64,000 nt of DNA. Origin: FEN-299 sp963717945 (GTDB lineage Bacteria > Acidobacteriota > Vicinamibacteria > Vicinamibacterales > Fen-181). The translations under genes and the position numbers were made by a program. This document shows positions 53,610 to 63,007 of the stretch, one piece after another. The notes beneath the pieces are model-generated. The model saw only the letters and a program-made list of their open reading frames with translations. It was not told the origin of the DNA and did no database searches. Each line of letters opens with the position of its first letter. The stretch's first letter is position 1. The DNA lies in NCBI GenBank assembly GCA_963717945.1, contig CAVQXT010000003.1, positions 434,001 to 498,000 on the forward strand. The letters are read 5' to 3'.

Positions 53610-56057
53610 CTACTGCCCCAATTTCCCGAGATTCCCACCCAGCCGTGGCTGCGGGGGCGGCGGCATCTGCATCGGCCCCGACGGCGGCGGCGTCACGCCG
53701 ACCATCGCGTAGATCTCGTCCTTGGTCCACCCGTCCTTGGCGAGCGCCAGGTACATCTGCTGCTTCGCCGCATCCAGGGCCTTCTGGCGCGGCGACTGTT
53801 GCGCGTTGCCCATCGCCGTCGTGGCGCTGCGCTCCAGCGTGGTCAGCACCAGGTGGCCGGACCCGTTCAGCGCCTTCTTGAGTTCCATGAGGCGCGCGGC
53901 CACCGCCTGCGGCGCCGTCACGTCGAAGTCCACCGCGACGACGACGTTCTTCTCCGTGATCTTCTTCGCCAGCCCTGCGTCGGGCACCGTCGTCATGCCG
54001 GTGACGAGAAAGCCCTTCTTCGCGTTCTCGAGCATGCTGTCGAGCAGACGCGCCGGCGGGTTGACGAGCTGAAGCACGACGGCCGCGCTGTCGAATGCCT
54101 TGAGGGCCTCCTTGCCGCGGTCGCTGACGCCGCTCGAGGCGAACCAGGTGCCGTCGCCGCCGCCGACGATCTGCACGCGGCCCACGCTCAGCAGCCTGGC
54201 GGCCACGTCGATCATGGGCAGGCTCCCGCCGAAGGCCGCCACGTCCAGGCTGATCCCGAACCGCGGGCCCTGCTGCGGCGCCGGCTGGAACGAGTTCGGC
54301 CCGGTCGTGATGTACATGACGCCCGCGCCCGCCGACCGCACCGTGTCGAGATTGAGGACGTTCAGCCGCATGCCGTTGTAGAGGTGCAGGCGGTCCGGAA
54401 TCAGCAAGTCGGTCGCGGTCTCGTTCGCCACGTTGATGGCGCCCTGCAGCACGAATTGCCCGTTCCTGCGCAGCATGTCGGCGTCGATCTTGTCGGTGTC
54501 GTCCCCGGCGTCGTGGTAGTCGGGGTGGCCGACCCCGCCGGCGGTCATGAGCGCGAGGGATTCGATCCCCTGCTCGATGAATGCGGAGTAGTCGCTGCCG
54601 CCAGGACCCGCCGTGGAGGTTTCCAGGTCCTTGACGACCGCGGGCTCCTGGTTCCGCATGATCACCGCCCAGACGCCCGGGAAATTGAGGCCGCCCGGCG
54701 CGCCGATCCGGTCGCCGAGGCCCACCATGTCGTTGTTGAAGTTGGCCACGACGTTCTCGATCTTCACGCCGTCGGTCGGGTGCTTCGCCCAGTAGTTCGA
54801 GCCGACCAGGCCGAGTTCCTCCGCGCACCACAGCGCGAAGTAGAGGGTGCGCTTCGGCTTGATCGTGGCCGCGTTCGCCGCGAAGAGCCTCGCCATCTCC
54901 ATCGTCGTCGCCGCGCCTGACGCGTCGTCATCGGCCCCGTTGAAGACGACGCCGCCGGCCATGCCCACATGGTCGAGATGGCCGCCGATGACGATGACCT
55001 GGGCCTTGAGTGTCGGGTCGGTGCCTTCGACTTTCCCGACCACGTTGTGCGAAATGTTGTTCTTGAGCTTCGCGCTGTAGGCGGTCGCGGTCGTGTAGCC
55101 CTTCACCGACCCCTTGACGCCGGTGGCGACCGAGCGCGGCTTCTTGTCGCGGATGTCGCGGCGCCACTGGTCGATGCGGGCCACGAAGCCGCGAGGCGAT
55201 TCCTGCGGGTCGCGGTACATCACGTGGCGGAACACGCGCTCGTTGACGTCCGACACGACAAGGAACGGCCGCGTGAAGACGAGCGGCTCGCCGGGCTGGC
55301 CGCCGGTCCCGAACATGGCGACCAGCTGCGCCCGGGTCAGCAACTGGCCGGGGGCCGATGCCGGCGCGGGAGAGATCTTCTCGGGCGCGAACAGCAGGAT
55401 GGCGGCCGCGCCCTTGTCGTAGGCCGTCTTCACCTTGGCCTGGTCCTTCGACTCGTCGGCCCACGGCTCGACCTCCTTCGGCTCGGCCACCGTCGCGCCG
55501 AACATGCCGCGCGCGGCGGGCGCGTCCTTCGGCGCGCCTTTGAACGCCATCACGATCCTGCCCTTGACGTCCACGCCCGAGTACTCGTCGAGGCCTTTGT
55601 CAGGCGCCGAGATGCCGTAGCCGACGAAGACGATCTCGCCGGACGCCTGCGCGCCGGCAACGGACCTGGAGTCCAGGGCGAAGTCGCCGTCCTTGGTATA
55701 GAACGCCCGGCCGTCCACGGTGAGTTCCGGGGTTCCAGCCGTCCACGTGAATCCGCGCTCGATCGGAACGTCCTGCAGGAACGTGCCGTTGTCGCCCGCC
55801 GGCTTCAGGCCCCATTCCTTGAACTTCCCCGCCGCCCACTCGGCGACCTTCTCGTAGCCCGGCGTCAGCGACTGGCGGCCCTCCTTGTCGTCCGAGGCCA
55901 TGTACGCGATGTAGGTCTTGATGACGCCGCCGTCCACCCGGATCGTTGTCGGCCCCGCCGCCGGCTTGCCCTTGGTCTGGGCGCCCACGCCCACCGACAG
56001 CGCGAGTGCGGCCATCGCCGCGACCGCGAGTCCGCACCGCGAGGTTCGAACGTTCAT
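53610..56057 (-). CDS. Secreted M28-family zinc metallopeptidase
   Basis: The 815-residue protein has a signal peptide (1-26), a PA-like insert (about 130-330) and an M28 catalytic domain with zinc ligands in GGHLDHVG, GADDDASGA, CAEELGL, FNNDMVGLGD and HPDYHDAGDDTD. A C-terminal part of about 200 residues follows, ending in a Pro/Gly/Gln-rich tail. It should be an extracytoplasmic amino- or carboxypeptidase. The start was chosen by the signal peptide; the frame stays open upstream to 58367, opposite other genes. Confidence 0.92.
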   Translation of the reverse strand: MNVRTSRCGLAVAAMAALALSVGVGAQTKGKPAAGPTTIRVDGGVIKTYIAYMASDDKEGRQSLTPGYEKVAEWAAGKFKEWGLKPAGDNGTFLQDVPIERGFTWTAGTPELTVDGRAFYTKDGDFALDSRSVAGAQASGEIVFVGYGISAPDKGLDEYSGVDVKGRIVMAFKGAPKDAPAARGMFGATVAEPKEVEPWADESKDQAKVKTAYDKGAAAILLFAPEKISPAPASAPGQLLTRAQLVAMFGTGGQPGEPLVFTRPFLVVSDVNERVFRHVMYRDPQESPRGFVARIDQWRRDIRDKKPRSVATGVKGSVKGYTTATAYSAKLKNNISHNVVGKVEGTDPTLKAQVIVIGGHLDHVGMAGGVVFNGADDDASGAATTMEMARLFAANAATIKPKRTLYFALWCAEELGLVGSNYWAKHPTDGVKIENVVANFNNDMVGLGDRIGAPGGLNFPGVWAVIMRNQEPAVVKDLETSTAGPGGSDYSAFIEQGIESLALMTAGGVGHPDYHDAGDDTDKIDADMLRRNGQFVLQGAINVANETATDLLIPDRLHLYNGMRLNVLNLDTVRSAGAGVMYITTGPNSFQPAPQQGPRFGISLDVAAFGGSLPMIDVAARLLSVGRVQIVGGGDGTWFASSGVSDRGKEALKAFDSAAVVLQLVNPPARLLDSMLENAKKGFLVTGMTTVPDAGLAKKITEKNVVVAVDFDVTAPQAVAARLMELKKALNGSGHLVLTTLERSATTAMGNAQQSPRQKALDAAKQQMYLALAKDGWTKDEIYAMVGVTPPPSGPMQMPPPPQPRLGGNLGKLGQ

Positions 56058-56297
56058 GAGCCAGTCCTTTCGAGATTGGGGGGAGAAGACCACACGGGAC
56101 CGCACCGGCGCAGATGCTACTCCCGAGGCGGCCGGCGCGCAAAGAGGAGAAGATCCCGGACAAGACCCCGGCCCCGGGGAATCCTCCAGTTTTGCCCCGC
56201 CCGAGCCGATAAGCGGATGAGTGGAGGTCTGCCGTCCCGGATCGACTGCTCCGGCCGCGGCGGGCCCGGTTTCCCGTTCCGGAGAGTGACCCTGGCG

Positions 56298-58451
56298 ATG
56301 CCGGCTGACGCAAGCGCCGCGCGGCTTCCCCAAGAGGCGGTGGTTCAGGAGTTCGCGCGGGCGTTCCGCTCGGCGGCCCGTGCGGTGAGCTTCTATCCGC
56401 CGTCGCACCAGGCCGTGGTCTCGGCGCTCGAGCGCGTGGTGGCCGCGGCGCGCGCGGCCGCGGCCGACGGTACGCTCTGCCTGACGATCCTGCCCAAGAC
56501 GCTGCTCGCCCGTGGCGTGCCGATTGACACGTCCCAGACCGCCGTCGTCGACGTCGCCAACATCTGCCATCGACACGGCGTCGGCGCCGTGAACCTGGAC
56601 GGCCGCGACACCGCCGACGCCTGGCGCGCGCTCCTCACCCTCCTGGCCCAGAAGCCGGAGGACGCGCGCGGCGCGGGGGGCATCCAGCGCCAGTGGAAGG
56701 CCCTGCGCCATCTGAGCCCGACCATCCTCGAGATCGACTTCGGCGCGCTGCTGCGCGGCCATGTGGGCGGCGACTTCATCGAGCTCGCGGGCGTGATCAG
56801 CCACTACCTGGAGACGGCCGGCGTCGGCGGCTCGATCCTGGACGACCCGTGCGGCGCCCTTCGCCGGGCCATCGAGAACGCGCCGGACGACGCCCGGGCG
56901 GTCGAGGCGGTGCTGCGCGAATTGAGGGCGGCGGCCCAGCTGACCTGGTCGCAGCCGGACCAGTTCGACGACGTGTTTCGCCGGGCGGCGGCCGTCGGCG
57001 AGTACCTCAGCGAGGGCGTCCTGAACGGACTGCTCGACCGTCGAGGCACCGCCGAAGCGATGGTCGGCACCGTGGACGTCGTGTCCGCGCTCGTCGATCG
57101 GATGAGCGACGCCATGGTCTCGGCGCTCCTGTCGAGGATCATGGGTGAGGCCGCCTCGGGGTCCGCGGCCCCCGCCGACCTCTTCAAGCGGCTCGTGGCG
57201 GATGCCGACCGGCGCCGGGCGATCGTGCAGGGGGCGCACGACGTGACCCTCGCAGACAACGTGGCCGGGCAGTGGGCCGACCTCGAGCGCAACCTCGAGG
57301 CGTACTCCGACCCTCGCTTCGTCTCGGACGAGTACTTGAACGATCTGCATTCGGTGCAGGTCCGAGCCGACCGTGTCAGGAGGGAAGCCTCGGTTCCCCC
57401 GGAGCTGCGCGCGGCGTGGGTGCGGTCGATCGACGACGAGGCGGTCCGGGAACTGGACTCCCGGTTGCTGGAGGATCTGTCGCGTCTCGAGACCGAGTAC
57501 GGCCGCTCGCGCAAGGTGCTGGAGATCCTGCAGGCCCATGCGATCGAGGCCGCGGATGAGGACGACTGGCCGGGCGTCGCGCGCGCGGTCGAGTTGATCG
57601 CCGGCGTCGCGTCGGAATCGGCCGACGACATGCTGCGCCAGTTTGCCGTGGAGAGCCTCCAGAGATTGTCGAAGGCGCCGCTGTCGGCGCGCGCGCTCGA
57701 GATGCTCGCCGGCGCCGAGCCTCCGCCCGGTGACTCGCTGTCCCGCGCGCTCTCCGGCATCGGGGCCTCGCTCCTGCCCGCCATCGCGGTCCGCTGGGCC
57801 GCGGATGACGGCCCGGCCCCGCGTTCCCGCCTCGAACAGGTGGTCGCGGCGATCGGGCGGCCGGGACGCGAGCCGTTGCGGCGCCTGCTCGCGTCGGAGG
57901 ACGAGCCTGCCGCCATCCGCGCGGCCGCCATCCGCCTGCTCCAGCTCACGGCGGGCTCGGAACATCTGCCGGCGCTCGAGGCCGCGCTGTCGGACCCGCG
58001 GGAGGACATCCGCCGTGAGGCCTTCGCCGCGCTCGCCGACTCGTCCTCCGCGCGCGCGCCCGACATCCTGGCCCGCGGCATCGCCAGGGCCGACGCCGCG
58101 ACCCAGACGACCTTGCTGACCTGGCTGCTGGCTCTCGGCGGCCGCCGGGCATTGCCCGTTCTCCAACGCCTGTTCGCCCAGGTCGACCCGCGGACGGTGT
58201 CGGTGCCCGTCTACCTGTCGATGATCGCCGCCGTGGGAAGGACGGGGCGCGAAGACGCCGCGCCGCTTCTGACGGTGGTGGCCCATCGCACGCACGTGAG
58301 CGCGCCGATCCGCACGTGGCGCTTCCGGGCTGCGGCGAAGTCGGCCCTCCGGGCGTTGAGCCGTCACGTGGCGGCCATCCCGGGCAAGATACCGTCTTCC
58401 GCCGGCCAGGAGGCGAAACCTGCCTCGACCGCCGGGGAGCGCCGCCGATGA
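56298..58451 (+). CDS. HEAT-like repeat protein with an N-terminal domain shared with the next gene
   Basis: The 717-residue protein has an N-terminal domain (about 15-135: AARAVSFYPPSHQAVVSAL...) that resembles the N-terminus of the downstream HD-GYP protein. A long helical middle follows, then HEAT-like repeats (about 500-690; RRLLASEDEPAAIRAAAIRLL, PREDIRREAFAALAD). It has no signal peptide or enzymatic motif. It overlaps the HD-GYP gene by 4 nt (ATGA), so the two probably act together. An in-frame ATG at 56217 is a possible alternative start. Confidence 0.82.
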   Translation: MPADASAARLPQEAVVQEFARAFRSAARAVSFYPPSHQAVVSALERVVAAARAAAADGTLCLTILPKTLLARGVPIDTSQTAVVDVANICHRHGVGAVNLDGRDTADAWRALLTLLAQKPEDARGAGGIQRQWKALRHLSPTILEIDFGALLRGHVGGDFIELAGVISHYLETAGVGGSILDDPCGALRRAIENAPDDARAVEAVLRELRAAAQLTWSQPDQFDDVFRRAAAVGEYLSEGVLNGLLDRRGTAEAMVGTVDVVSALVDRMSDAMVSALLSRIMGEAASGSAAPADLFKRLVADADRRRAIVQGAHDVTLADNVAGQWADLERNLEAYSDPRFVSDEYLNDLHSVQVRADRVRREASVPPELRAAWVRSIDDEAVRELDSRLLEDLSRLETEYGRSRKVLEILQAHAIEAADEDDWPGVARAVELIAGVASESADDMLRQFAVESLQRLSKAPLSARALEMLAGAEPPPGDSLSRALSGIGASLLPAIAVRWAADDGPAPRSRLEQVVAAIGRPGREPLRRLLASEDEPAAIRAAAIRLLQLTAGSEHLPALEAALSDPREDIRREAFAALADSSSARAPDILARGIARADAATQTTLLTWLLALGGRRALPVLQRLFAQVDPRTVSVPVYLSMIAAVGRTGREDAAPLLTVVAHRTHVSAPIRTWRFRAAAKSALRALSRHVAAIPGKIPSSAGQEAKPASTAGERRR

Positions 58452-59827
58452 CGGACAGGACCACCCGCCTCGAACTCTACGCCGACATCGTGCAGCGGCT
58501 GAGCGGCGCCCTGCGGGCGGCGAGCCTCTACCGGATCTCGCACCCGAGCGTCGACGAGCACGTCCGCGCGCTCCTCGACGCGGTCCAGCGCCTGCACAAG
58601 GTCGAGTCGTCCGCGCTCATCGGGTTGATCGGCGGGGAGGTGATCGCCGACGACACGCCGCTGCTCGCGATGACCTCGTATCGGGCGGAGTTCATCCGCT
58701 ACATGCAGGCCCTGGGCATCAACCGCATCCTGCTGAGCCGGGGGATTACGATCGAGGAGCTCCGGGAGTTCGTCCGCGCGGCCTCGGAGCCGGCTACCCG
58801 CGCCGAGAATGCCGGGGGAGAGGCGGACGTCGATTTCCTGAAGCTCGAACACCTGCGGGCGGGCCGGATTCCAGTCGACACCACGGCGGGAGACTGGGGC
58901 TCGAGCGCGGTCACGATGCGCCAGGTCTACAGCGGCTCGGTCGAGGCGGCGCGCATGATCTGGGAGAGCACCAGGATCGAGGGGGCCCCCGACGCGCCGA
59001 TGGCGCACGACACGGTCGAGCAGCTGGCCGGGGCCGTCGACACGTCGCAGGCGAAGATGATCGGCCTCACCGGGATGAAGGAGCACGACGAGTACACGTT
59101 CACCCACATGGTGAACGTCTCGATCCTCACCATGGCCCAGGCCCGGTCCGTGGGCATCGAGGGGCGGCCGCTGCGCGCCCTCGGGCTGGCGGCCCTGTTG
59201 CACGACATCGGCAAGGTGATGACGCCGCTCGAGGTGCTCAACAAGCCCGGGGTGTTCACGCCGGCCGAACGCGCGATCATGAACCGCCACCCGCTCGACG
59301 GGGCGGCCATCCTCAGGGGCGCCCGCGACATCCCGCGCCTGGCCGCCGTCGTGGCCTTCGAACATCACCTGCGGCGGGACGGAAAGGGATACCCGGCCGA
59401 CGTGCAGCGCCCCGCGATCAACCTCGGAACCGTCCTGTGCGGGATCTCCGACGTGTACGACGCCATGCGATCGACGAGGGTGTATCAGGCCACCTCGCCC
59501 ACCGAGCGGATCATGGAGTTCATGGTTCACAAAGACGGCGGCCAGTTCGACCAGCACCTGGTCCGGCTGTTCATCGACCTGATGGGGGTCTACCCGCCGG
59601 CGACGCTCGCGCGGCTCACGAGCGGCGAGATCGGCGTGGTCGTCAAGACCGGTGGCCCGGATCCCTCGCTGCCGACGGTCAACGTGATCGTCGACGCGGA
59701 CGGCACCCGGCTGAAGGCGGCCCGCCTCCGGCACCTGTGGGCCCCCGCCGAGGGGGAAGAGGACGTCAGGATCGAGGCCGTGCTCGACCCGAAGGCGTAC
59801 GAGGTCGATCCGATGGACTATTTATAG
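58448..59827 (+). CDS. HD-GYP domain protein (probable cyclic di-GMP phosphodiesterase)
   Basis: The 459-residue protein has an N-terminal domain (about 1-120, AASLYRISHPSVDEHVRAL) similar to that of the preceding HEAT protein and a C-terminal HD-GYP domain. The metal motifs are THMVNVSI, LLHDIGKVMTP, RHPLDGA and FEHHLRRDGKGYP, with GYP intact. It should hydrolyse cyclic di-GMP. The N-terminal domain may link it to the HEAT protein or receive a signal. Confidence 0.92.
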   Translation: MTDRTTRLELYADIVQRLSGALRAASLYRISHPSVDEHVRALLDAVQRLHKVESSALIGLIGGEVIADDTPLLAMTSYRAEFIRYMQALGINRILLSRGITIEELREFVRAASEPATRAENAGGEADVDFLKLEHLRAGRIPVDTTAGDWGSSAVTMRQVYSGSVEAARMIWESTRIEGAPDAPMAHDTVEQLAGAVDTSQAKMIGLTGMKEHDEYTFTHMVNVSILTMAQARSVGIEGRPLRALGLAALLHDIGKVMTPLEVLNKPGVFTPAERAIMNRHPLDGAAILRGARDIPRLAAVVAFEHHLRRDGKGYPADVQRPAINLGTVLCGISDVYDAMRSTRVYQATSPTERIMEFMVHKDGGQFDQHLVRLFIDLMGVYPPATLARLTSGEIGVVVKTGGPDPSLPTVNVIVDADGTRLKAARLRHLWAPAEGEEDVRIEAVLDPKAYEVDPMDYL

Positions 59828-59891
59828 GGACGAGGGACGAGGGGCGAGGGACGATTAAGTACCGGGCGTAGGGCGACCCTTTAGGGTTGCC
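59826..59891. repeat. GGGACGAG tract and GTAGGGCGACC stem-loop overlapping a stop codon
   Basis: GGGACGAGGG units run from the HD-GYP stop to about 59853. GTAGGGCGACCC-TTT-AGGGTTGCC follows at 59868-59891 and contains the TAA stop of the convergent aminotransferase gene (59881-59883). Confidence 0.7.
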
Positions 59892-61107
59892 TGAAGATGG
59901 CTCTCATCGACTCAATCGCTCCCTGCAGTTCCGATCGGTCGCGCGCGAAGCAGAAGCGCAGGTAACCTTCGCCGCCCGGTCCGAAGTCCACGCCCGGCAC
60001 GCAGCCGATCCGCCCGGCGGATATCAGGAATCCCGTCAGCTCCCACGACGGCGACGACAACCCGGTAACGCCCTCCTGCGTCCGGGCGACCGCGGTCTCG
60101 AGCAGGGCCGGGTCCACCCTGGCCTTCCAGTCCGCATCGAACCTGAGGAACGCGTAGAACGCCCCGCGCGGCGGACGCCCGCTGAAGATCCCGCCCAGTG
60201 ACTCGATCCCCCGGTAGAACAGGTCGCGCCGCGCCTGCAGCTCGGCCCGAAACTGCTCGATGACCGCCTGCGACCCTTCCAGCCCGGCGATGCCGCCGTA
60301 TTGCACGACCGACGACACGTTGCTCGTCGTGAAGAACAGCGCCTTGCGCACCCGGTCCCTCAGCGCCGCGTCCGACACCGCCAGGTAGCCGAGCCTGAGG
60401 CCGGTCATCGCGTACGACTTGCTGAAGGTGTAGACCGGCACCGTGCGGGGGTACATCCCCGGGAGCGACGCGGCCGACACGTGCTCGACGCCGAACACCA
60501 CGTCCTCGTAGGCTTCGTCGGAGATCACCCACAGCCCGTGCCGGTCGGCCAGCCGCGCGATCGCCTCGACGTCCCCGCGGGTGAGCACGCCGCCGGTCGG
60601 GTTCTGCGGCGAGTTCACGTAGATGGCGCGCGTCCTCGGCGTGAGGCACGCGGCCAGCTCGTCGATGTCGAATCGCCACCCTGCCGCCTCGTGCAGCGGG
60701 TAGCGGACGACGACGCCGCGCGCCGAGAGGATCGTGCCGGCGCCAGGCGGCCAGAGCGGGTCGGGGATGACGACTTCGTCGCCCGGTTCGAGCAGCGCCT
60801 GGAACAGGATGTAGAGGGCGTGAATCCCGCCGTTGGTGATCAGCACCTCGTCGGGCGATCCCACCGGGATGCCGTTCTTCGCGCGCAGCTTCTCGGCGAG
60901 CAGTTCCTGGAGGCGCGGCACGCCGGCGGTCTGCAGGTAGTGCGTGCGGTTGTCGGCGATGGCCCGGGCCATTCCCTGCTTGACCGAGTCCGGGGCGTCG
61001 AAGCTGACGTCCCCCTGGTCGAGCCTGAACGGCCGCTCGACTGCGTACATCATGTCGCGGATGCGGATGATTCCCGAGAACGGCACCGAGTCGAGGAAGT
61101 GAGGCAT
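59881..61107 (-). CDS. PLP-dependent class I aminotransferase
   Basis: The 408-residue protein has the fold-type I pattern: NSPQNPTGGVL, SDEAYEDVVF and the PLP lysine in TFSKSYAMTGLRLGY, with a C-terminal substrate-arginine region YLRFCFARD. It resembles AspC-like/aromatic aminotransferases. The donor and acceptor cannot be assigned. It lies 20 bp after the MTHFR-like gene on the same strand. The start at 61107 was chosen over longer frames that enter the neighbouring gene. Confidence 0.92.
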   Translation of the reverse strand: MPHFLDSVPFSGIIRIRDMMYAVERPFRLDQGDVSFDAPDSVKQGMARAIADNRTHYLQTAGVPRLQELLAEKLRAKNGIPVGSPDEVLITNGGIHALYILFQALLEPGDEVVIPDPLWPPGAGTILSARGVVVRYPLHEAAGWRFDIDELAACLTPRTRAIYVNSPQNPTGGVLTRGDVEAIARLADRHGLWVISDEAYEDVVFGVEHVSAASLPGMYPRTVPVYTFSKSYAMTGLRLGYLAVSDAALRDRVRKALFFTTSNVSSVVQYGGIAGLEGSQAVIEQFRAELQARRDLFYRGIESLGGIFSGRPPRGAFYAFLRFDADWKARVDPALLETAVARTQEGVTGLSSPSWELTGFLISAGRIGCVPGVDFGPGGEGYLRFCFARDRSELQGAIESMRAIFRQP

Positions 61108-61127
61108 GGGGTTCCGCTGGTCCCTGT

Positions 61128-61970
61128 TCACACGCGATCGAGAATCGCCTTCAGCGTCTCGCGCGTGCGGCTGAGGGGGAGGTTGCTGATGTAGAACCGC
61201 CGGGCGCCCAGCGCGATCATCGCGCGGAGCGTGCGGGCGCAGATCTCCTCGGGCGGCACGCCGGCGTCGAACTCGCGCGTGAGGCCGTCGGCGGGCACGG
61301 GGATGAAGTCGGCGAGGAGCGCGAGCGTGCGCGGCCGCGCGCTGCGGAAGTAGAACACGCCGAACAGGCCGGGGAGGCCGACGCCGCGCCGGTCGGCCTC
61401 GTTCAGGAAGCGCTCCACCGGCGCCGGGTCGTGGTGCGAGACGACCTGGGTCAGGTAGAACTCGCCCGTGAAGTCGGGGTCGAGCAGGTACTCGACCTGG
61501 CGGGCCGGGTCGCGGTACGGGTTGGCCCAGCCGCCCAGCGAGAGCTCCGACCCGCGGGCCCGGATTTGCCGGCGCAACTGCCACGCGTGTTCGACCGACC
61601 GCGGCACCCCCAGCCAGGCGTCGCCGCCGAGGACGACGAGCGACTCGAACCCGTGCTGCCCCGCCCGATCGGCGTAGGCCAGGCAATAGTCGAGCGGGTG
61701 CTTGCTGGTCAGGAACGGCACCACGCGCTCGAGCGGCGCATCCTCGCCCAGGTTGACGATGAGATGGCGGAGGTTGTCCTCCTCGGGCACGCCGACCGCG
61801 CTGTCGGTCAGGAAGACGAACGTGCCGCCGAGCGTCAGCGTGCGGACCGCGTGGTAGGTGTCGATCCAGGCGTCCATCCCGTCGCCCGACGCGAGCTCGG
61901 CGCGCGGCGGGCGGAGTTCCGCCGCCACGACGAGTCGGTCCGAGCGCAGGGTGTCGAGGAGAAGGCTCAC
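61128..61970 (-). CDS. Methylenetetrahydrofolate reductase-like TIM-barrel protein
   Basis: The 280-residue protein has MTHFR-like features: VVAAELRPPRAEL near the start, FVFLTDSAVG, FLTSKHPLDYCLAYADRA, SLVVLGGD and TGEFYLTQVVSHHDPAPVERFL. The last corresponds to the F-x-x-TQ motif of MetF. It would bind FAD and a folate, but length and divergence leave the exact reaction open. It is followed by the aminotransferase gene. Confidence 0.8.
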   Translation of the reverse strand: MSLLLDTLRSDRLVVAAELRPPRAELASGDGMDAWIDTYHAVRTLTLGGTFVFLTDSAVGVPEEDNLRHLIVNLGEDAPLERVVPFLTSKHPLDYCLAYADRAGQHGFESLVVLGGDAWLGVPRSVEHAWQLRRQIRARGSELSLGGWANPYRDPARQVEYLLDPDFTGEFYLTQVVSHHDPAPVERFLNEADRRGVGLPGLFGVFYFRSARPRTLALLADFIPVPADGLTREFDAGVPPEEICARTLRAMIALGARRFYISNLPLSRTRETLKAILDRV

Positions 61971-61994
61971 GGGAGAGAGGTTCCGTTCGGAGTA

Positions 61995-62000
61995 TACAAT
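61995..62000 (+). promoter_or_regulatory. TACAAT -10 box placed for leaderless mRNA
   Basis: TACAAT ends 7 nt before the ATG at 62008. The 13-mer TACAATACCGGCG here is identical to one at 10079-10091 upstream of the kinase-like gene. Confidence 0.5.
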
Positions 62001-62007
62001 ACCGGCG

Positions 62008-63000
62008 ATGCCACACTCCGACCGCCCGTCGCTGACGGCCCTCCGCGCGGTGCCCTGGATCCCCCTCGCGGCCTATCCGACGCCGATCGAAGACGCGCAG
62101 CGCCTGCGCGCGGCCCTCGGCGGCGGCCCGCGGCTGCTCGTCAAGCGGGACGACGCGATCTCGTTCGGGTTCGGGGGGAACAAGGTCCGCAAGCTCGAGA
62201 TGGTCGCGGCGCGCGCGCGGGCGGACGGGGCGGACCTGCTGATCACGACGGGCGGCGTGCAGTCGAATCACTGCCGCGTCACCGCGGCGGCGGCCGCGCG
62301 CCTCGGCCTGCGCTGCCTGATCGTCGCCAACGGCGTCCCGCCGGAACGGCTCTCCGGCAACGCGCTGCTCGACTCGATGTACGGGGCCGAGGTGCGGTAC
62401 GTCGCGACGCGCGAGGACCGGGCGCCGGCCATGGAGGAATCGGCGGCCGCCTGGCGGGCCATCGGCGGCCGGCCGTTCGTCATTCCGCTCGGCGCGTCCA
62501 CGCCGCTCGGCGCGCTGGGGCTCGCGCGGGCCGTCGGCGAGATGCTCGCGCAGCTGCCCGCGCCGCCCGACTACATCTTCCACTCCACCTCGTCCGGCGG
62601 CACGCAGGCCGGCCTGCTGGCCGGGTGCCGGCTGCACGGCATCGGGACGCGCGTCGTCGGCATCAGCGCCGACGAGCCCGCGGCGGGCATCCACCGGACC
62701 GTCGGCGGGATCCTCGAGGGGATCGGCGCGATGCTCGGCCGCGACGGCGCCCGCTTCGCGGCGGCGTGCGCCATCGAGGCGGACGACCGGTTCGTCGGCG
62801 ACGGGTACGGCGTCGCGACCGACGAGTCGCGCGAGGCGCAGACGCTCCTCGCGCGCACCGAGGCGCTCGTCGTGGACCACACCTACACGGCGAAGGCGCT
62901 CGCCGGCATGATGGGCTGGATTCGCGAGGGGCGCATCGACCCCAACGCCACCGCGCTCTTCTGGCACACGGGCGGGCAGGTCGGAGTTTTCGCTATATAG
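62008..63000 (+). CDS. D-cysteine desulfhydrase/ACC deaminase-family PLP enzyme
   Basis: The 330-residue fold-type II PLP protein has the cofactor lysine in GFGGNKVRKLEM, GGVQSNHCRVTAAAAARLGL, and the phosphate-binding loop TSSGGTQAGLLAG. It matches the family of D-cysteine desulfhydrase and 1-aminocyclopropane-1-carboxylate deaminase; sequence alone does not separate the two. It would release pyruvate or 2-oxobutyrate plus ammonia. Its stop codon overlaps a -10-like box for the next gene. Confidence 0.88.
   Translation: MPHSDRPSLTALRAVPWIPLAAYPTPIEDAQRLRAALGGGPRLLVKRDDAISFGFGGNKVRKLEMVAARARADGADLLITTGGVQSNHCRVTAAAAARLGLRCLIVANGVPPERLSGNALLDSMYGAEVRYVATREDRAPAMEESAAAWRAIGGRPFVIPLGASTPLGALGLARAVGEMLAQLPAPPDYIFHSTSSGGTQAGLLAGCRLHGIGTRVVGISADEPAAGIHRTVGGILEGIGAMLGRDGARFAAACAIEADDRFVGDGYGVATDESREAQTLLARTEALVVDHTYTAKALAGMMGWIREGRIDPNATALFWHTGGQVGVFAI
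62994..62999 (+). promoter_or_regulatory. TATATA -10-like box overlapping the upstream stop region
   Basis: TATATA ends 8 nt before the ATG at 63008 and overlaps the last codons of the preceding gene, suggesting a leaderless mRNA for the metallo-beta-lactamase gene. Confidence 0.4.
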
Positions 63001-63007
63001 TTTTCCT

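Noticed and set aside
54969..56216. Upstream extension of the HEAT-repeat protein
   Set aside because: The extension is opposite the peptidase gene and contains no recognisable domain.
56058..58367. N-terminal extension of the M28 peptidase on the minus strand
   Set aside because: The frame is open but lies opposite the HEAT protein gene. The signal peptide starts at 56057.
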